A stretch of 64,000 nt of DNA from Aquanectria penicillioides (GCA_003415625.1 PYIU01000010.1:1610501-1674500), one strand, 5' to 3'; positions 50,041 through 61,558 are shown, numbered from the stretch's first letter. The notes: a model not told the origin generated them from the letters alone. Numbers and translations: made by a program.

Positions 50041-50775
50041 CTAGGGGCAAGCATAATTATATCGACCGTGTATTATCTCAAGTCTAGGACAATTCAATTG
50101 AACAACATGATGGAACTTATAAAACTGCTAGACCCAACGAGAACAACTGTCCTCAGTATTTGATCCTTTATATTCTCGTACGAGGTCTTGTGCGCTGTTG
50201 TAGCTAATCTCCCACTAAAGAAGCGAAAGTTGAACAGGACAGCACCTATCAGCGCGGTCTAGAGGTAGGTGCATAATCTTGATCGATTCGTGTAATCGCA
50301 AAGAGTTATTATAGTGACCCAAGGGTGGAGCTGAGTGGTGATACCACTCGTAAAAGACAGGCCGCCGATCCAACCACCCCATTGTCTGACCACAGTAACA
50401 CTGCCAACTCGTGAAGGTAGGTGTGTGACCCAGGGAATTAGACCAGACGCACCCTATACACCACGCCTCAAGTAATTTGAAGAGCAACTCTTGTCACCAA
50501 CATACCTGCTGCGGATCCCGACGAGGATAAATCTTTTTTAGTTCTCCGTAGCCAAGGAATAATCTATAATAATCACATTGAAAGTTTTAACAAACAGGGA
50601 AGAGATGCTACTGGTGTTCTCGGTTGGAGCCTTGCACCGCCACATTGGGGGCCGGAAAATAGCTTTGTGGATGACCACCATCAACGTGTCCCCGCCCTGC
50701 GGGCTGAAGATGCTGTTTTTCTTTCTGTTTTCTCTGTCCAGAACTGCGTTTAGAACAAGGTTAGCCTCCAAGACA
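50041..50775. other. Intergenic, no supported gene
   Basis: About 0.7 kb. The frame of the ankyrin gene extends upstream of its likely start (to 50,578) without a convincing earlier ATG context or domain. Confidence 0.45.
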
Positions 50776-52908
50776 ATGGCTGATCCCTTATCAGTGATAT
50801 CTGGCATTGCAGGCATTATTTCCCTCGCAGCGACAACGGCCAAGGGCCTTCATTCTCTGGTTCAAGATGTTAAGAACGCGCCTGAAGACATTCGCGAGCT
50901 ACAGACTGAGGTAGAGAGCCTTTCGGCGGTTCTGAACTCTGTGCAGCAGCTGTGCAAGACGTACAACATTCAGATCGAGGATGCGATACTTGTGACGACA
51001 GTGAGCAGTTGTGTGCAGGACAATTTTGTCATCATGGACGGTTTGAGAACCACAATCTTGCCGTTTATCGATGAGGGCAATTGGCGCAGGAATGCTGCTC
51101 GGCGAATTAGCTGGACGATCCGTAAAGGAGACATCAGGTCCCAACGCAATAGGTTTCGAGATGGAACCGCAAGACTCACACTTGCTGTGTCAGTACTGAA
51201 CGGGTATGCAACTTTCCGACGGCTATATGTTATAGTCGGTTCTCTTCATTGCATGTCTCAAGTTCACTAAACTGTGATTCTTAACAGCTATCTGACCGGC
51301 AAAGGACACGATGATATCCGCGGGGATATAAATATCGGATATGAAAAGCTCTCAGCCCAATTCCAAAGCATGGAAAGTGGCACAAGGTTAAGGAAGCAAT
51401 TAGAATCAGATCTTGAAAGTGTCACAGCTGATCACAGACGTGGTTCTGAATCCGTCGCCACTGACTCTGATTTTCTTATGAGGCGGTTTCTAGAGAGACA
51501 AGAGACTATGGAGTCTTCAAAAGATTTACCGCCGGCGAATATTACGTGAGAAACTATACCGTAAAGCAAAATCATATTCACGAAGGGTCTAATCGTTGGC
51601 TAGGGATCTTGAAGACTCAAGGGCTCAGGTCTTGCCGAAAGACCCATTGCCGCTTGGAGAGCCATTGCTCATCCAAGCAGCCAAGGCTGGAAACCGCGCG
51701 TTGATAGTAGAACTCCTGGCCAAAGGCACTTCTGTATCTGAGCGAGGACCTGATGGCCGAACTGCTCTCCATTTTTTCCGCCATCCATAATGACACTGAA
51801 ATAGCGCAGCTCTTAATGGATTCCGGTGCAGACGTAAACGCAAAGGACAACAGTCTTGCCACACCATTCAAACTGGCAACGAGTAGTGAACCTGTCAACG
51901 TCAAGGTTGCTGCAATCCTTGTTGATAAGGGTTGTACAATTGGTGATTTCCCGTCAAGAATAGTTCAGGACATGGCTCTTGCAGATGAGCCCTTGAATTT
52001 TAGACCACTAGTTTCCTCTATCGTAAAGAGAGGGCTGAGACTAGGCGCACGGGGCCACTTCCTGCTACACGAGGCTATCTCGATCAAAGAGGATGTGTGT
52101 CTCCAGGTCTTGTTGGAAGAAGGGTTTGATGTAGAGCAAAAGGATGCACATGGTATGAACCATCCTGACTCAGAATCTACCTACCTTAGTGACCCTAGGC
52201 TAACACATTATCACAGGGACCACTCCCCTCCTCCATGCAATTCTACACAATCACAGAACTGCCGTGACGATGCTCATCATGCATAAAGCGAACGTCAATT
52301 TCTATCTCCCACCGAGCATGTGTGAAACACCCAACGGCAACCATGAATATCTCAGGAAGCTACCCAATGAGTCGCATCGTGGAGAAACACTTCTTTCGCT
52401 ATCGACGGGACGATTTTACGACCTAAGCCTCACCAAAGAACTCCTCGATGCGGGTGCAGATCCGAACTTTATCTGGCCCGATGATGACCAATCGTGTGAT
52501 CCAAGCATGCTTGCTGAAGCCAGAGGGGGAAGCCTACTAGCAGGACTGTGTGCAGCTCGCTATCTCGAATATGCGAAGCTCATCTTGAAAGCGGGTGCTG
52601 ACATTGACCGACAAACAACATCGTCCGGACTTTGCCCACTTCACTGGAGCATCATCTGCAATAACCCTGAATTGTTCCATATTCTTATAGAAAGGGGAAT
52701 CAACGTCAATGTCGCAACAACGCCAGAAAGGGGTAGTATGTCCGCCCTACACATCGCCATATTCCACCCAGGCAGGTTTGAGATGGCAAGGGTCCTCATC
52801 AACCACGGAGCAGATCTTGGGGCGAGGAACCATCGCAACGAAACTCCTCTGGAGTACGCTCGAAGACTCGAGAAGAAAAGGTTGATTTCACTGCTTGAGG
52901 GCCATTGA
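50776..52908 (+). pseudogene. STAND N-terminal domain plus ankyrin repeats, one-base frameshift
   Basis: Exons 50,776-51,203, 51,288-51,545, 51,604-52,152 and 52,217-52,908. All three introns (84, 58 and 64 nt) have GT/AG ends and join family-consistent sequence. The start MADPLSVISGIAGIISLA is the N-terminal domain type found on fungal STAND/ankyrin proteins. Ankyrin repeats follow from about residue 240 to the end (for example LLMDSGADVNAKD, LLDAGADPNF, LILKAGADIDRQ, LINHGADLGARN). No NACHT domain lies between. The coding sum is 1,927 nt, one too many. The frame breaks at the six-T run 51,772-51,777: dropping one base restores an ankyrin helix around ALHF-AIHNDTE and 641 aa. It is either a recent pseudogene or a homopolymer sequencing error. 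Confidence 0.82.
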
Positions 52909-53229
52909 ATATTGAATAATGTAGATGCGTATGTAAATAATTCATGCCCTATCTTAGAGGGGTAGATTACTCTTCACGGACAACGCTTTGAAAAGCCTCC
53001 GATTTTTGGAGGCTGGTCCGAATCAAATGACTAAACACGAAGGAAAAAGAAAAACAACTGGAAACGTGACTGGCTGGTCACCAGCTTTGAGAGCCACTTC
53101 GCAGCGCCGGTTGGTCCGCCGAACGCGGCCGCTCCAGTCCACCCCGTCCAACTCCCAGCCTGATGATCGCTCGCTCAATCCTGCAACTTTCATCCTCCTA
53201 AAGACTTGTTCTCCAACATCTTCAACAGC
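52909..53229. other. Intergenic, no supported gene
   Basis: About 320 bp between two plus-strand genes. No conserved element recognised. Confidence 0.5.
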
Positions 53230-54087
53230 ATGACGTGGTTCTTACCCCCCGATTTTACCTTTCTTCCCGACAGCGAAATTCGTCTCGGCGTTGTGCTCAA
53301 GTATCCCAGCCATCCGACACGAGCACTTGTCTGTCTCGACCCCAAAGAGACTCCAGACATTCTCCTTCCCAGTATTACGACCATTACCGAGGAAGCCCAC
53401 GCCCACTCCGCAGGCTCGGGGCGATCCAGAGGCGCAAATATCTTGGCCAAGATCATTGATCTGGCCTCGGCATCCGGCAGCGCTGATGTCACACGGTATC
53501 AGAATAGCTCCTACGGCACCGTTGATCATGAAGTGCGATCCTTTTCTCGTGCTCTAAGCCCAGCGGCACTCCGCTCCATTGTCGAGCTGGAGCCGGTAAA
53601 GAAGTTCATCAATGGTGGGCCATTTGGTCGTTTCTCGAAGCGACCCGTCTATATCATTTCGGGACTGCGCGTGGCGAAGTGCTCCTTCACCGTAACGCAC
53701 ACTTCGGGTTCGACATCCTCTGCTTCTGCAGGAGTGTCTGCATCAGCGACTGTATCAGGGGCCTCTGTCCCCCTGAAATTCAGGGGCGAGATCTCAGCCG
53801 CTGGTGTAAACCGCGACACGCACTCCTACAACACGGCGCCGGGCATCGTATTCGCATACCGTCTACAAGCGATCCAAGCAAAATCAAGTGGCGATGTTGA
53901 GTCAGAGTTGTTTTCAGATACCACGGCCTTCTTCACAGGAGAAAATGAGAGTGAAGGTGAGGATGAGCAAGAAATGGAAGTGGCTGACGTGACTGCAAAG
54001 TCGCTTGGGGCGGGAGAGGGCGTGAGCACAACAATGGAGGAATTTGTTGTTGGCGATGAGTCTTTTGTTGTGCTGAAGAGCAAGTAG
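53230..54087 (+). CDS. Small intronless protein of unknown function, candidate pore-forming/cell-death effector
   Basis: 285 aa from ATG at 53,230. The upstream in-frame start is TTG, so I chose this ATG (MTWFLPPDF). It opens with an IRLGVVLKYPSHPTRALV block. RPVYIISGLRVAK lies at about 138-150. Then follows a long Ser/Ala/Gly/Val alternation, residues about 151-190, of the kind seen in amphipathic beta-hairpins, and a SYNTAPGIVFAYRL strand. A very acidic linker (about 236-252) precedes the C-terminal piece. No signal peptide or membrane helix. I do not recognise a named family with certainty. The amphipathic-strand region, acidic linker and convergent subtilase gene 209 bp away make a protease-activated pore-former thinkable, by analogy with fungal gasdermin-like/subtilisin pairs. 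The coding region is confident; the role is hypothesis. Confidence 0.7.
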   Translation: MTWFLPPDFTFLPDSEIRLGVVLKYPSHPTRALVCLDPKETPDILLPSITTITEEAHAHSAGSGRSRGANILAKIIDLASASGSADVTRYQNSSYGTVDHEVRSFSRALSPAALRSIVELEPVKKFINGGPFGRFSKRPVYIISGLRVAKCSFTVTHTSGSTSSASAGVSASATVSGASVPLKFRGEISAAGVNRDTHSYNTAPGIVFAYRLQAIQAKSSGDVESELFSDTTAFFTGENESEGEDEQEMEVADVTAKSLGAGEGVSTTMEEFVVGDESFVVLKSK

Positions 54088-54296
54088 TAGGCAGATGACA
54101 AGACATTAAGGTGCACTTTTTCCTAAGTAACCCGTATCGATGCTAAAAGTCTTCAGAATTGTGGATTTAAAAGCATTAATTGTATTACAATGATCAGCAA
54201 ATCGGCGCCCATCTCCAAGCCTAGCCACCCGATACCCTCCACCTCTTGACCAACTGTCATCGAGACCACGAGCTCCCGTGCATGTTGACTACAGGA

Positions 54297-56348
54297 CTAC
54301 TCTAGTGTTCTATGGACGCTCATAAGACTGTTCAATATCGCGAGACGTATAAATTCGTTTGTCTTCTTCTGCTGCCAGAACGCGATTGGGTTTACAAACC
54401 ACAGGCGGTCGGCCTTCTCATGTGCGATGACTTGCAAAACGGCACGCATTCCATCTGGAAGGTGAATGCGCCGTAGTGCCTGCATCATCTCAGTCTCGGG
54501 GCGTGAAGGAGAGAGCTGCGGGGGGACGGCAACATAGGCAATCATGAGGGCGCTGATTCCAGCGGCCACGGCGGTGGCAACAGATGTCCCTGGTTGGCAT
54601 ATACCACGATACAGGTCCTCAAAGTCTCCACAAATCTGAGAAGGGATGCTATCACCAAACGTACCCAGAATATCCCTTCTATCTGCCGGTCGCCGTTGGT
54701 TCATCTCCAGGAGGGTGCCATGCGCACTGGTTGCGTAGATGGAGATTACATCCGGGTGTCGCGCTGGAAAGGACTCCTCTTCGGTAGACGAGTTTCCTGC
54801 ACTAGCGAGAAACACGACTCCATCCCCGGTGTGAGCTAACTTCTGTATGGCTTCGCTGATGCCTCGATGCTCGCGTGGGAACCCGAACGACATGGAGATA
54901 ACATTGGCCTCTTGTTCCCCTGCCCATTGGATGGCCTGTGTCAAAAGCATGAGTCAACTGACCAGGGAGGCTTTTGCTGCAATTTTAGAGACTCTCACCT
55001 TTTCAACGTTTTCTTGGCTTGTTAGAAGCTCCCTCGAGTTTCTGGCGACTCGGGCAACCATGATCTCCGCGAAAGGGGCAATCTCCGCGACCAGTCTCGC
55101 CATGAGGCTGCCATGGCCGGATTCATCAAAGGCCAAGGTGGTGCTCCTCCCTAAAACAAAGTCACGTTGGTGGGTAATTTGGTTCAATCTGTATTCTTCA
55201 TCTTTGTAAAAGCCCATAGAAGTGTTGATACCGGTATCTAGGATCGCAACTCGGACGGGATTCGTGACGTTGTGTTCACGCCTCTCCCAATTCACCTTTT
55301 GAGATATGCTTTTTAGGGATTTAAGCCATTTCTGGGAATTAACAGTTTGACCGCCATGAGACACCTCGTTCTGGACCGGCTGCTGAGAAAGTGTCGAGAA
55401 GCTTTGGTTGGGAGCGTTGGCGCTACGGTCTTCCGGGGTACTGGCTTCATCAGTGAGCGGGACAATGATCTCTGAGAGCGGTGTCAGTGTTTTTGGCGGT
55501 TCTTTTGCTCTGGACGGTCGGTGAAGCCATTGTTGAATCTTTCTCCTAGAGCGAGGAAAAGCACATAGTGCTAAGATTAAGCTCACGGCCAAGACGGCTG
55601 GGACGGCTATGCCCACGATGGCTCCTGGAGAGAGTGAAGAGCTCTGGGAAGGAACCGAGGTGGATGTCGAAGAGGCTGAAGTGAGGGTTGAGGTAGCCTC
55701 TGCGGTGTTGGTCGGTAGATCTGAAGCTTGCCAGTTAATCTGAACCATTGGGGCGTAAAACGTATACGGATGAGAGGTGGTTGTTTGTCGGATCGTTAAC
55801 AAGGTGGCAGTCCCACTGGTGCCATTCTCGCATGTTATGGTCGGCACGACGGTTTTAGTTGGGACTGCGGTGCAGGTGCCGCCATTCAAGTTGGCGCAAT
55901 AATAGCCACTACGCATTCCTTTAGGTCAGTGCTCGTTCATAAATCCAATATAATGCTTTCATCTGCTCAAGGAGAGAGTAGGACAATCGTACCTAGGGCA
56001 ACACCCTACAGCCGTCTCTCCAGCAGTCATAGAAAACTGTACCGGCCAGTCACTCCTACCGCCCGCCGTTGCGTTGCATGCCGTCGTGAAGCCGCTGGGG
56101 CAGACAAGTCCTGGGGAGTAGAAGCCCCATCCATTCAACGTAGGGGAGGGACGAGATGCCCCGTTGCTAGTAGGAGGCCAGCATGAAGGGTTGTCTTGTG
56201 CTCCCGTTTCGGCGCAGGTCTGTCCTAGCCAGGCGATGGCACAAGTACTGCAGAGGCCGACAAGAGTTGTGCATTCGGTAGCCGGCGTGTATGTTGTCGT
56301 GAGGGGCCCGAGAATGGTGCGGGATCGTGATGTTACAGCAGAGGGCAT
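54297..56348 (-). CDS. Receptor-like membrane protein fused to a subtilisin-like (S8) serine protease
   Basis: Exons 56,348-55,993, 55,908-54,999 and 54,935-54,297 (introns 84 and 63 nt, GT/AG) join in frame to 634 aa. Residues 1-119 hold the Cys-rich module of the genes at 25,340 and 32,195 (FYSPGLVCPSGFTTAC, then GCCP at the same intron position). A Ser/Thr stalk leads to a membrane segment at about 214-235 (AIVGIAVPAVLAVSLILAL), followed by RSRRK. The C-terminal S8 domain shows Asp343 in AILDTGIN, His384 in DESGHGS, oxyanion Asn470 in SAGNS and Ser540 in PGTSVATA, so the triad is complete. By the positive-inside rule the protease is cytosolic. No propeptide or signal peptide is seen, so it is not an ordinary secreted subtilase. 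It converges with the gene at 53,230. Confidence 0.85.
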
Positions 56349-58837
56349 TTCGCTATTTTTCTAGGCATAATCTGCTGCTCTAAACCAGCCTCACGATCTG
56401 TGATTGTCAATCATTAGATGGAAGGTTGGACCCGGAGTTGCTGGGCTTGATCAACATCGCTTCAACTGGGAGATGGGGCGAGTTATACCCAATCCACCAT
56501 CTACCGCCAGTTGTGGATGACAGACGGGAGTAGGTGCTTGAAGAGACTTGCACATTGGCGGGGTGCAAACCGTCCCCCCACCGACTACTTACACGAGCAC
56601 TTGCTGTAATGTTGCTTGCCATATTCAGAGCCTCGTTCCCCTGTTTCGGAAAACTCCCAAGCCCACCCTGGGTTGAGCGCCAGAGGGCCACCACTCAACG
56701 AATCAATTCCTCATGCTAAGCGCGGAGAAAATTGCCTTCTTCTTTGTAAAAGAAAAGAAAATTTTCAGGGGACAAGAGGCGTGATCCATTGCTGGCAGCC
56801 TTCTTTCTTCTCCCACCACGTACCTCGAAAAGCTAATTGGCAGATTTCGATCCACGGTCTCTCAGCTACATGAATGCCTTGGTACTATAAATGTAAATGG
56901 TTCTCCATGTGAACACTCTGATCCTAAAATAGCATTCGGCAAAGGTGGTGGGGATTTGTAACTGTGGCCTCGTGAGGTAGTTTTGTTTCTCAGTGTTCAC
57001 TCCTGTCTACAGAGCCCTAGTCTCCTGTTGGTAGTTCCTGCATTGGGGTTCCCCGACAAATTTATCAAAAGAGAGCAATGGATCGTACAAGCAATGGGCA
57101 GCATGAAAATTGAGGCGAGATGTCGTTTGACTGATATCTGTGACAGTGAATCTCCCGAGGAATTTGCCTGCGCTACATGATTTTATCAGCTCTCAGCCGA
57201 TGCAGACTTCTCTGCGTATGTCTCTGCCATGCAGCAATAATTGATGCCAAAAGACTTGGCATTGATCATTAACGGCTTGTTTAACGCCGATGTGATACCG
57301 AGAACTAAAAGCTGCGATGCAGATGCGATGCGCTTGCCAACAATACTCTGAGTCAACGCGCGGCCTTGTTTACCGTCACGAAAAAGGTGCCCAAGAGCTT
57401 CGTCCTAGATTTATGTCAGGCTAGTGGCTAGGATGTCATAGCAACAGAGTAAGTACGCCAACAGGAAACATGTCCGCACGAAAAGGACGCGCCTATGACG
57501 GTGAAGAGTGGGCGACACCTCTCAGCTCAATATATCATGGACAAATAACGATCCATATGTCTTAAAGCTCGGCGCTTATGTGACGGAAGCGAGACCATTT
57601 AAATGCCGCCACCATCCAGCACCCGAGAATCGGCAACCTAGCTGATCTTGGCGCGAGCTTCTAGTAAGACATGGTTGTGATAGCCACATCTTTAGGCATA
57701 GCGTAGCCTGATGATTTAATTTTTCCTCACTTGATTCGCCGGTAGCTCGGTACAGCTGAGACGGAACCAGGACAGCTGAACAGTACGGTACAGCCTGCTT
57801 TCAAAAATACAAGCCGAAGATGACGCTCAACTTGTCACAGAAAATTCTATTGACATTTTATTATTTCGAAGTCTCCCGCGTCACTTGGTCGTCAAGAGAT
57901 CGATCTGTAGTGTATGAACCACATCATTCCTCCCTCGACTAGCCAGTGAGGAGGGCAAGGGAGTAAGTGATGGGAACGAGCCGAGCACACAGCCTCTACG
58001 GACTCATTCCGGCCCTGAGAAAAGGCTACGGGGCCCCTTTCTGCCGGCACGAGGTAGCGGGAACTGGAAAGGCAGCCGAACTAACAAGACACCTGACACT
58101 TTGACTGACGCCACAACTACCGTACTCGTCATGCAGTTGAAAAAAAGAAAGCAAATTCGACAGACTTTGCCCCACCGTCGTTTCCAAGCTGGCTACAGTA
58201 CGTACTTTCTCCTCGCCCTCCTAGTCGTCTGCTCATCGTCGTCCCTTGCCATCCTCTCTTCGCAATTTCAAGCTATGTCCTTCGAGTAGAGTGTCTACCT
58301 CAGAGGACTATCAATAATTATTTCAGCGAGTGTGAGCGTGTTCGCGCCTAACCTGGTGCTGAAGAGACTAGAATCCTCTTAAAAAGTCCCGGCAAGGTTG
58401 AAGAGAAGTAACTACGTCAGAAACAGATGGGATGCGGAATCTCCACGCCTGTCAGACTGCAGAACGAGAAGAATAACACACATCCGTAAGCCAATTAGCA
58501 AAATGATGCCATACTGTGCCTCTTGCAGCTGGTTTAATTTTAGTGACCGTGTGGGTGCTATGCTAACTTTAGGTCAAGGGCGCAAAGGTCGAAAAGGCTA
58601 TACACATAATCTCCTAGTATAGGGTAGGTTAGTGGAGTTGTTGAACCATGGCACCTCAGCAAAAATTGGAGGTACCCATTGCCGAAACAAGTGGTACTTT
58701 AGGTTCTATACTTTCAACAGGAGTGATCTGATGTGACACCCAACAAGTCCTTCTACAGTGTGCTCATCCAACGCTGAATGAAAGCGCAATTGCCAGCACC
58801 GCTATGCCTAAGAAAGGAAAGACATGGAAGACCTGCC
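56349..58837. other. Long intergenic region, no supported gene
   Basis: About 2.5 kb with only short ORFs lacking domain resemblance. The first few hundred bases are probably the promoter of the receptor-protease gene. Confidence 0.5.
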
Positions 58838-58844
58838 AAAAAAA
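58838..58844 (-). terminator. Pol III T-run terminator of 5S copy 2
   Basis: Seven T residues on the minus strand directly after the 5S 3' end. Confidence 0.8.
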
Positions 58845-58963
58845 ACATACAACAGCGGGGATTCCCCGGTCGTCACCGACCCGAGTACTAATCTGCCCCT
58901 TACCAGTTTGACTATGGGAGAGCGGACGGGATCCCGTATTTCCTAGTAGGTATGGTCGTATGT
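58845..58963 (-). rRNA. 5S rRNA gene, copy 2
   Basis: 119 nt, the same length, ends and control-region blocks as copy 1 at 37,200-37,318, same strand, with an intact closing helix. The two differ at about five positions, all transitions. Flanking sequences are unrelated, so this is dispersal of the gene itself rather than a segmental duplication. Confidence 0.92.
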
Positions 58964-59625
58964 GAAGGCCTTCCCAACGCAAGCAGCTTATAGAGACGCT
59001 CCTCCGTACGTGAGAACTACCTCGGCTTGAGGTCTAAGTTGAATGGAATGACTCCTCACTCTTGAGCTAGTCGTATTAAGCGTAAATTTCTCATGGAGCT
59101 ATAATATTAAAGATTAAGACAGTAATATTGCTGAATGACATGCAAATACGTTTTCTCATGAGAAGATTGGGGACATGATGACCAACTTTGGGGGCAGTCC
59201 AGCATATAGTTATGGAACAACCAACCCACCGATAACCTAGTCGGGGCTGCCAAATTTGATACCTACTTTGCATAGGCTTTGTGTGAAATACGAGGAGCAG
59301 ATGCACCACGCTCGTCGCTAATATTTATGGTACGTACCAGACGGTGTCATGGCCACCGACTTGCCGAGAATTCGCAGAACAATGTCACTTGAATTTGAGA
59401 GATTCGGGCCAGTTGAATTAGGTATGATTGAGGAGGAGCAAGATGATGCAGATGACCGCAACACTACATCACATACATATTCTGCAATGTCGCCGTTTTT
59501 CTACGCGACTCGACATGAGCGTTGCGCAAATGAGAGGGCTTGAACCCGAGAGTAGAACCTACTAGAGGGACTTGTGCGAAGGTGTTCTTGACCCTTAGAT
59601 ATTTGCACCTGGTGATTCTCGTCGT
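58964..59625. other. Intergenic, no supported gene
   Basis: No gene recognised between the 5S gene and the decayed phosphorylase gene. Confidence 0.5.
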
Positions 59626-60985
59626 TCAAAGAGACATGACCTGAACATTGTTAGGCTTGACCACATGAAGCAGCCCTCTCGCATAAGCTGCAGCAGTAAG
59701 TGCTGCATACTTGTGCTAATCATCATTTTTATGCCAGTCAGAATAATCACATATGCCTCGAAAAACAAGACAAGGGAAATTATTCATGAGACCGCCAGCT
59801 TCCATTTCGACACATAGTACATTGAGGTCCACATCGTCGGCGAGCTGGTCTCCTTCAGCGGCATTTTTCAGAATTGATTTGGCAGAGGCGATAGTTCCAT
59901 AATGAACAGTAACTTTGCGGCGAGATTTTCTGTTTTGGCGCTTGACTAGGCCGTCTATCTTGCAATTTTCTCTAGTTTGATGGTGGAAGGGGACACTGGC
60001 CAAAAACACACACCACACCCAGAGGGGTATAGGGTAAGCAGATTCGGTGATGACCGAATAGCCTTTCCAAGTAGCTGCAAACAACTTGGGAGAGTGTTAG
60101 AGCATTTGATCAGAAGCTCTATAGTGCCCCTTGAAGAAAGGAAGAAAACAATATAAAGCGGAAAGTCATAAATAAAAGAATGTTATAGGGGGCTACACCG
60201 GGACCTCAATAGAGTCTAAAGGCAAGGAATTTAGAATTTCAAAAAATAAAAATTGGTTGGAGAAAACTACCTGTTCATTTCCTATGTCTCTGTGGTCCCT
60301 TTTATCTTCCTTGACCTCCCTGATGACCGGTTGATCTACATTACCCTAGACCACCAACTCACTAGTTTGATGCTGATAACTTGAGCGGTAGAGGCGGTCT
60401 TCTGATGGGGGGAGAATGTCAGGCATATCCTCCATTCTCTCAAGATGTTCTGCTATCCTGTCTGGCTTTCGGGGGTAGTTGTAGTGTCTTCGCATTTCTG
60501 GGAGGGCTCTAATAGCACTTGAGGAGGAGCGTTCAGTTAGCCTAGCCTGTCTGTTGCAATCGGCCATCTGCCAGGCGGTTCCTAGAGTCGTACTGTATCA
60601 CACCTCCAAGCTGGCCTTTTGGTTCACTAACCACGACATCGCCAAGCCTGATGTCTCTTTCATTTGTGGGAGCGCCTTCTCCGATACCGACCATTAAGGC
60701 GAACCTCAGATTGGGAAATGATCTGACCATGTCTCGTGTCATGGTGGCGGCAGAGTTTGTTCCACAACAACCACCTGGCATGCACACAACGACGACGTAA
60801 TGTTTCTGAATCCGGTCAAAGACGTAAGAGTTGTTGTCGTTGGCGTTGTTGTTTTCTGGTCCGTCAAATTCTTCGTCGAGCATTCAACACGCAGCGTCAT
60901 ATTCTCCCCGTAGGGCGCATACCCATCCAATAGGGTAGTGTTCGATGGGTATATCACGCGGAGGATAGGAGTGGGTGCCTTGGGT
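59626..60985 (-). pseudogene. Nucleoside phosphorylase (PNP/UDP family) pseudogene
   Basis: Readable from about 60,985 (HYPIGWVCALRGEYDAAC) through MLDEEFDG, a FPNLRFALMVGIGEGAP phosphate/base-binding block, IRLGDVVVSEPKGQLGG, and after the insertion VTVHYGTIASAKS, VEMEAGGLMNNFPCL and RGICDYSDWHKND. This is the domain often found at the N-terminus of fungal NLRs or as a stand-alone paralogue. Lesions: a TGA where Arg is usual before MLDEEF; a TAG after RLQQTG; at least two frameshifts near 60,500-60,550; the insertion at 59,981-60,361; and a TAG after HKNDD, after which HKYAALTAAAYARGLLHV still continues in frame. Several stops are C-to-T compatible. No NACHT or repeat domain follows. Confidence 0.82.
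59981..60361 (-). mobile_element. Solo LTR-like insertion in the phosphorylase pseudogene
   Basis: 381 bp aligning over its full length to 21,513-21,891. It starts TGGTGG and ends CAACTCA on the plus strand. The 9-mer CTAGTTTGA occurs directly on both sides (59,972-59,980 and 60,362-60,370), and removing the insert plus one copy restores the coding line YQHQTRENC. It lacks strong RIP damage. A 9-bp duplication is longer than usual for LTR elements. Confidence 0.8.
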
Positions 60986-61558
60986 TCTGTTTAGGTGTGG
61001 ATGAGCTAGCTCATGGCTCTGCCATCCGGTGTGCTACAAGGCGAGATAAGCACAGACGGTCTTGGTTATCTTGGAAGCTAGATTAACGTAGACATGAAAT
61101 GATAGTGAGCAAAATCATTTTTTTAATAGTCAGAATTCGATAAAACTGGGCAAAGAATGAGCATTATAAGAGTATGGATAAATTAAAAATCTATTGGGGT
61201 GGAGCGAACTATAGACTCGCATTCGCACCGAGCCCCATCTCCATGTAAGCGATGTAGAGGAGTAAATGAGCACAACAGGCTCCAACTTGTAGAGCATAAC
61301 CAAGCTGATGTTTGCGTGCGGCTGTGCTAATCAATCAAGAAATGGAGCAATTTAATGCTTGGGGATTTATTTATTTACTTGTTCATTTGTTTAAATACCT
61401 TTGAAGGCTGCATTTTCTCATTCATAATCATCACCATCGCTCGCTAAAATGCAGGGTCCTCCTCCATTCCACTGCTGGAAATAGTTGACGCTCTCACCAA
61501 GGCACTCAACCTCACATGATTGAAGCAGCGTTTTTGTCGAGTTCCAAATGAAAATCAG
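60986..61558. other. Intergenic, no supported gene
   Basis: About 570 bp. It presumably contains the old promoter of the pseudogene and the 3' end of the methyltransferase transcript. Confidence 0.5.

Noticed and set aside
53206..53229. Earlier start for the 285-aa protein
   Set aside because: The upstream in-frame codon is TTG; the first ATG is at 53,230.
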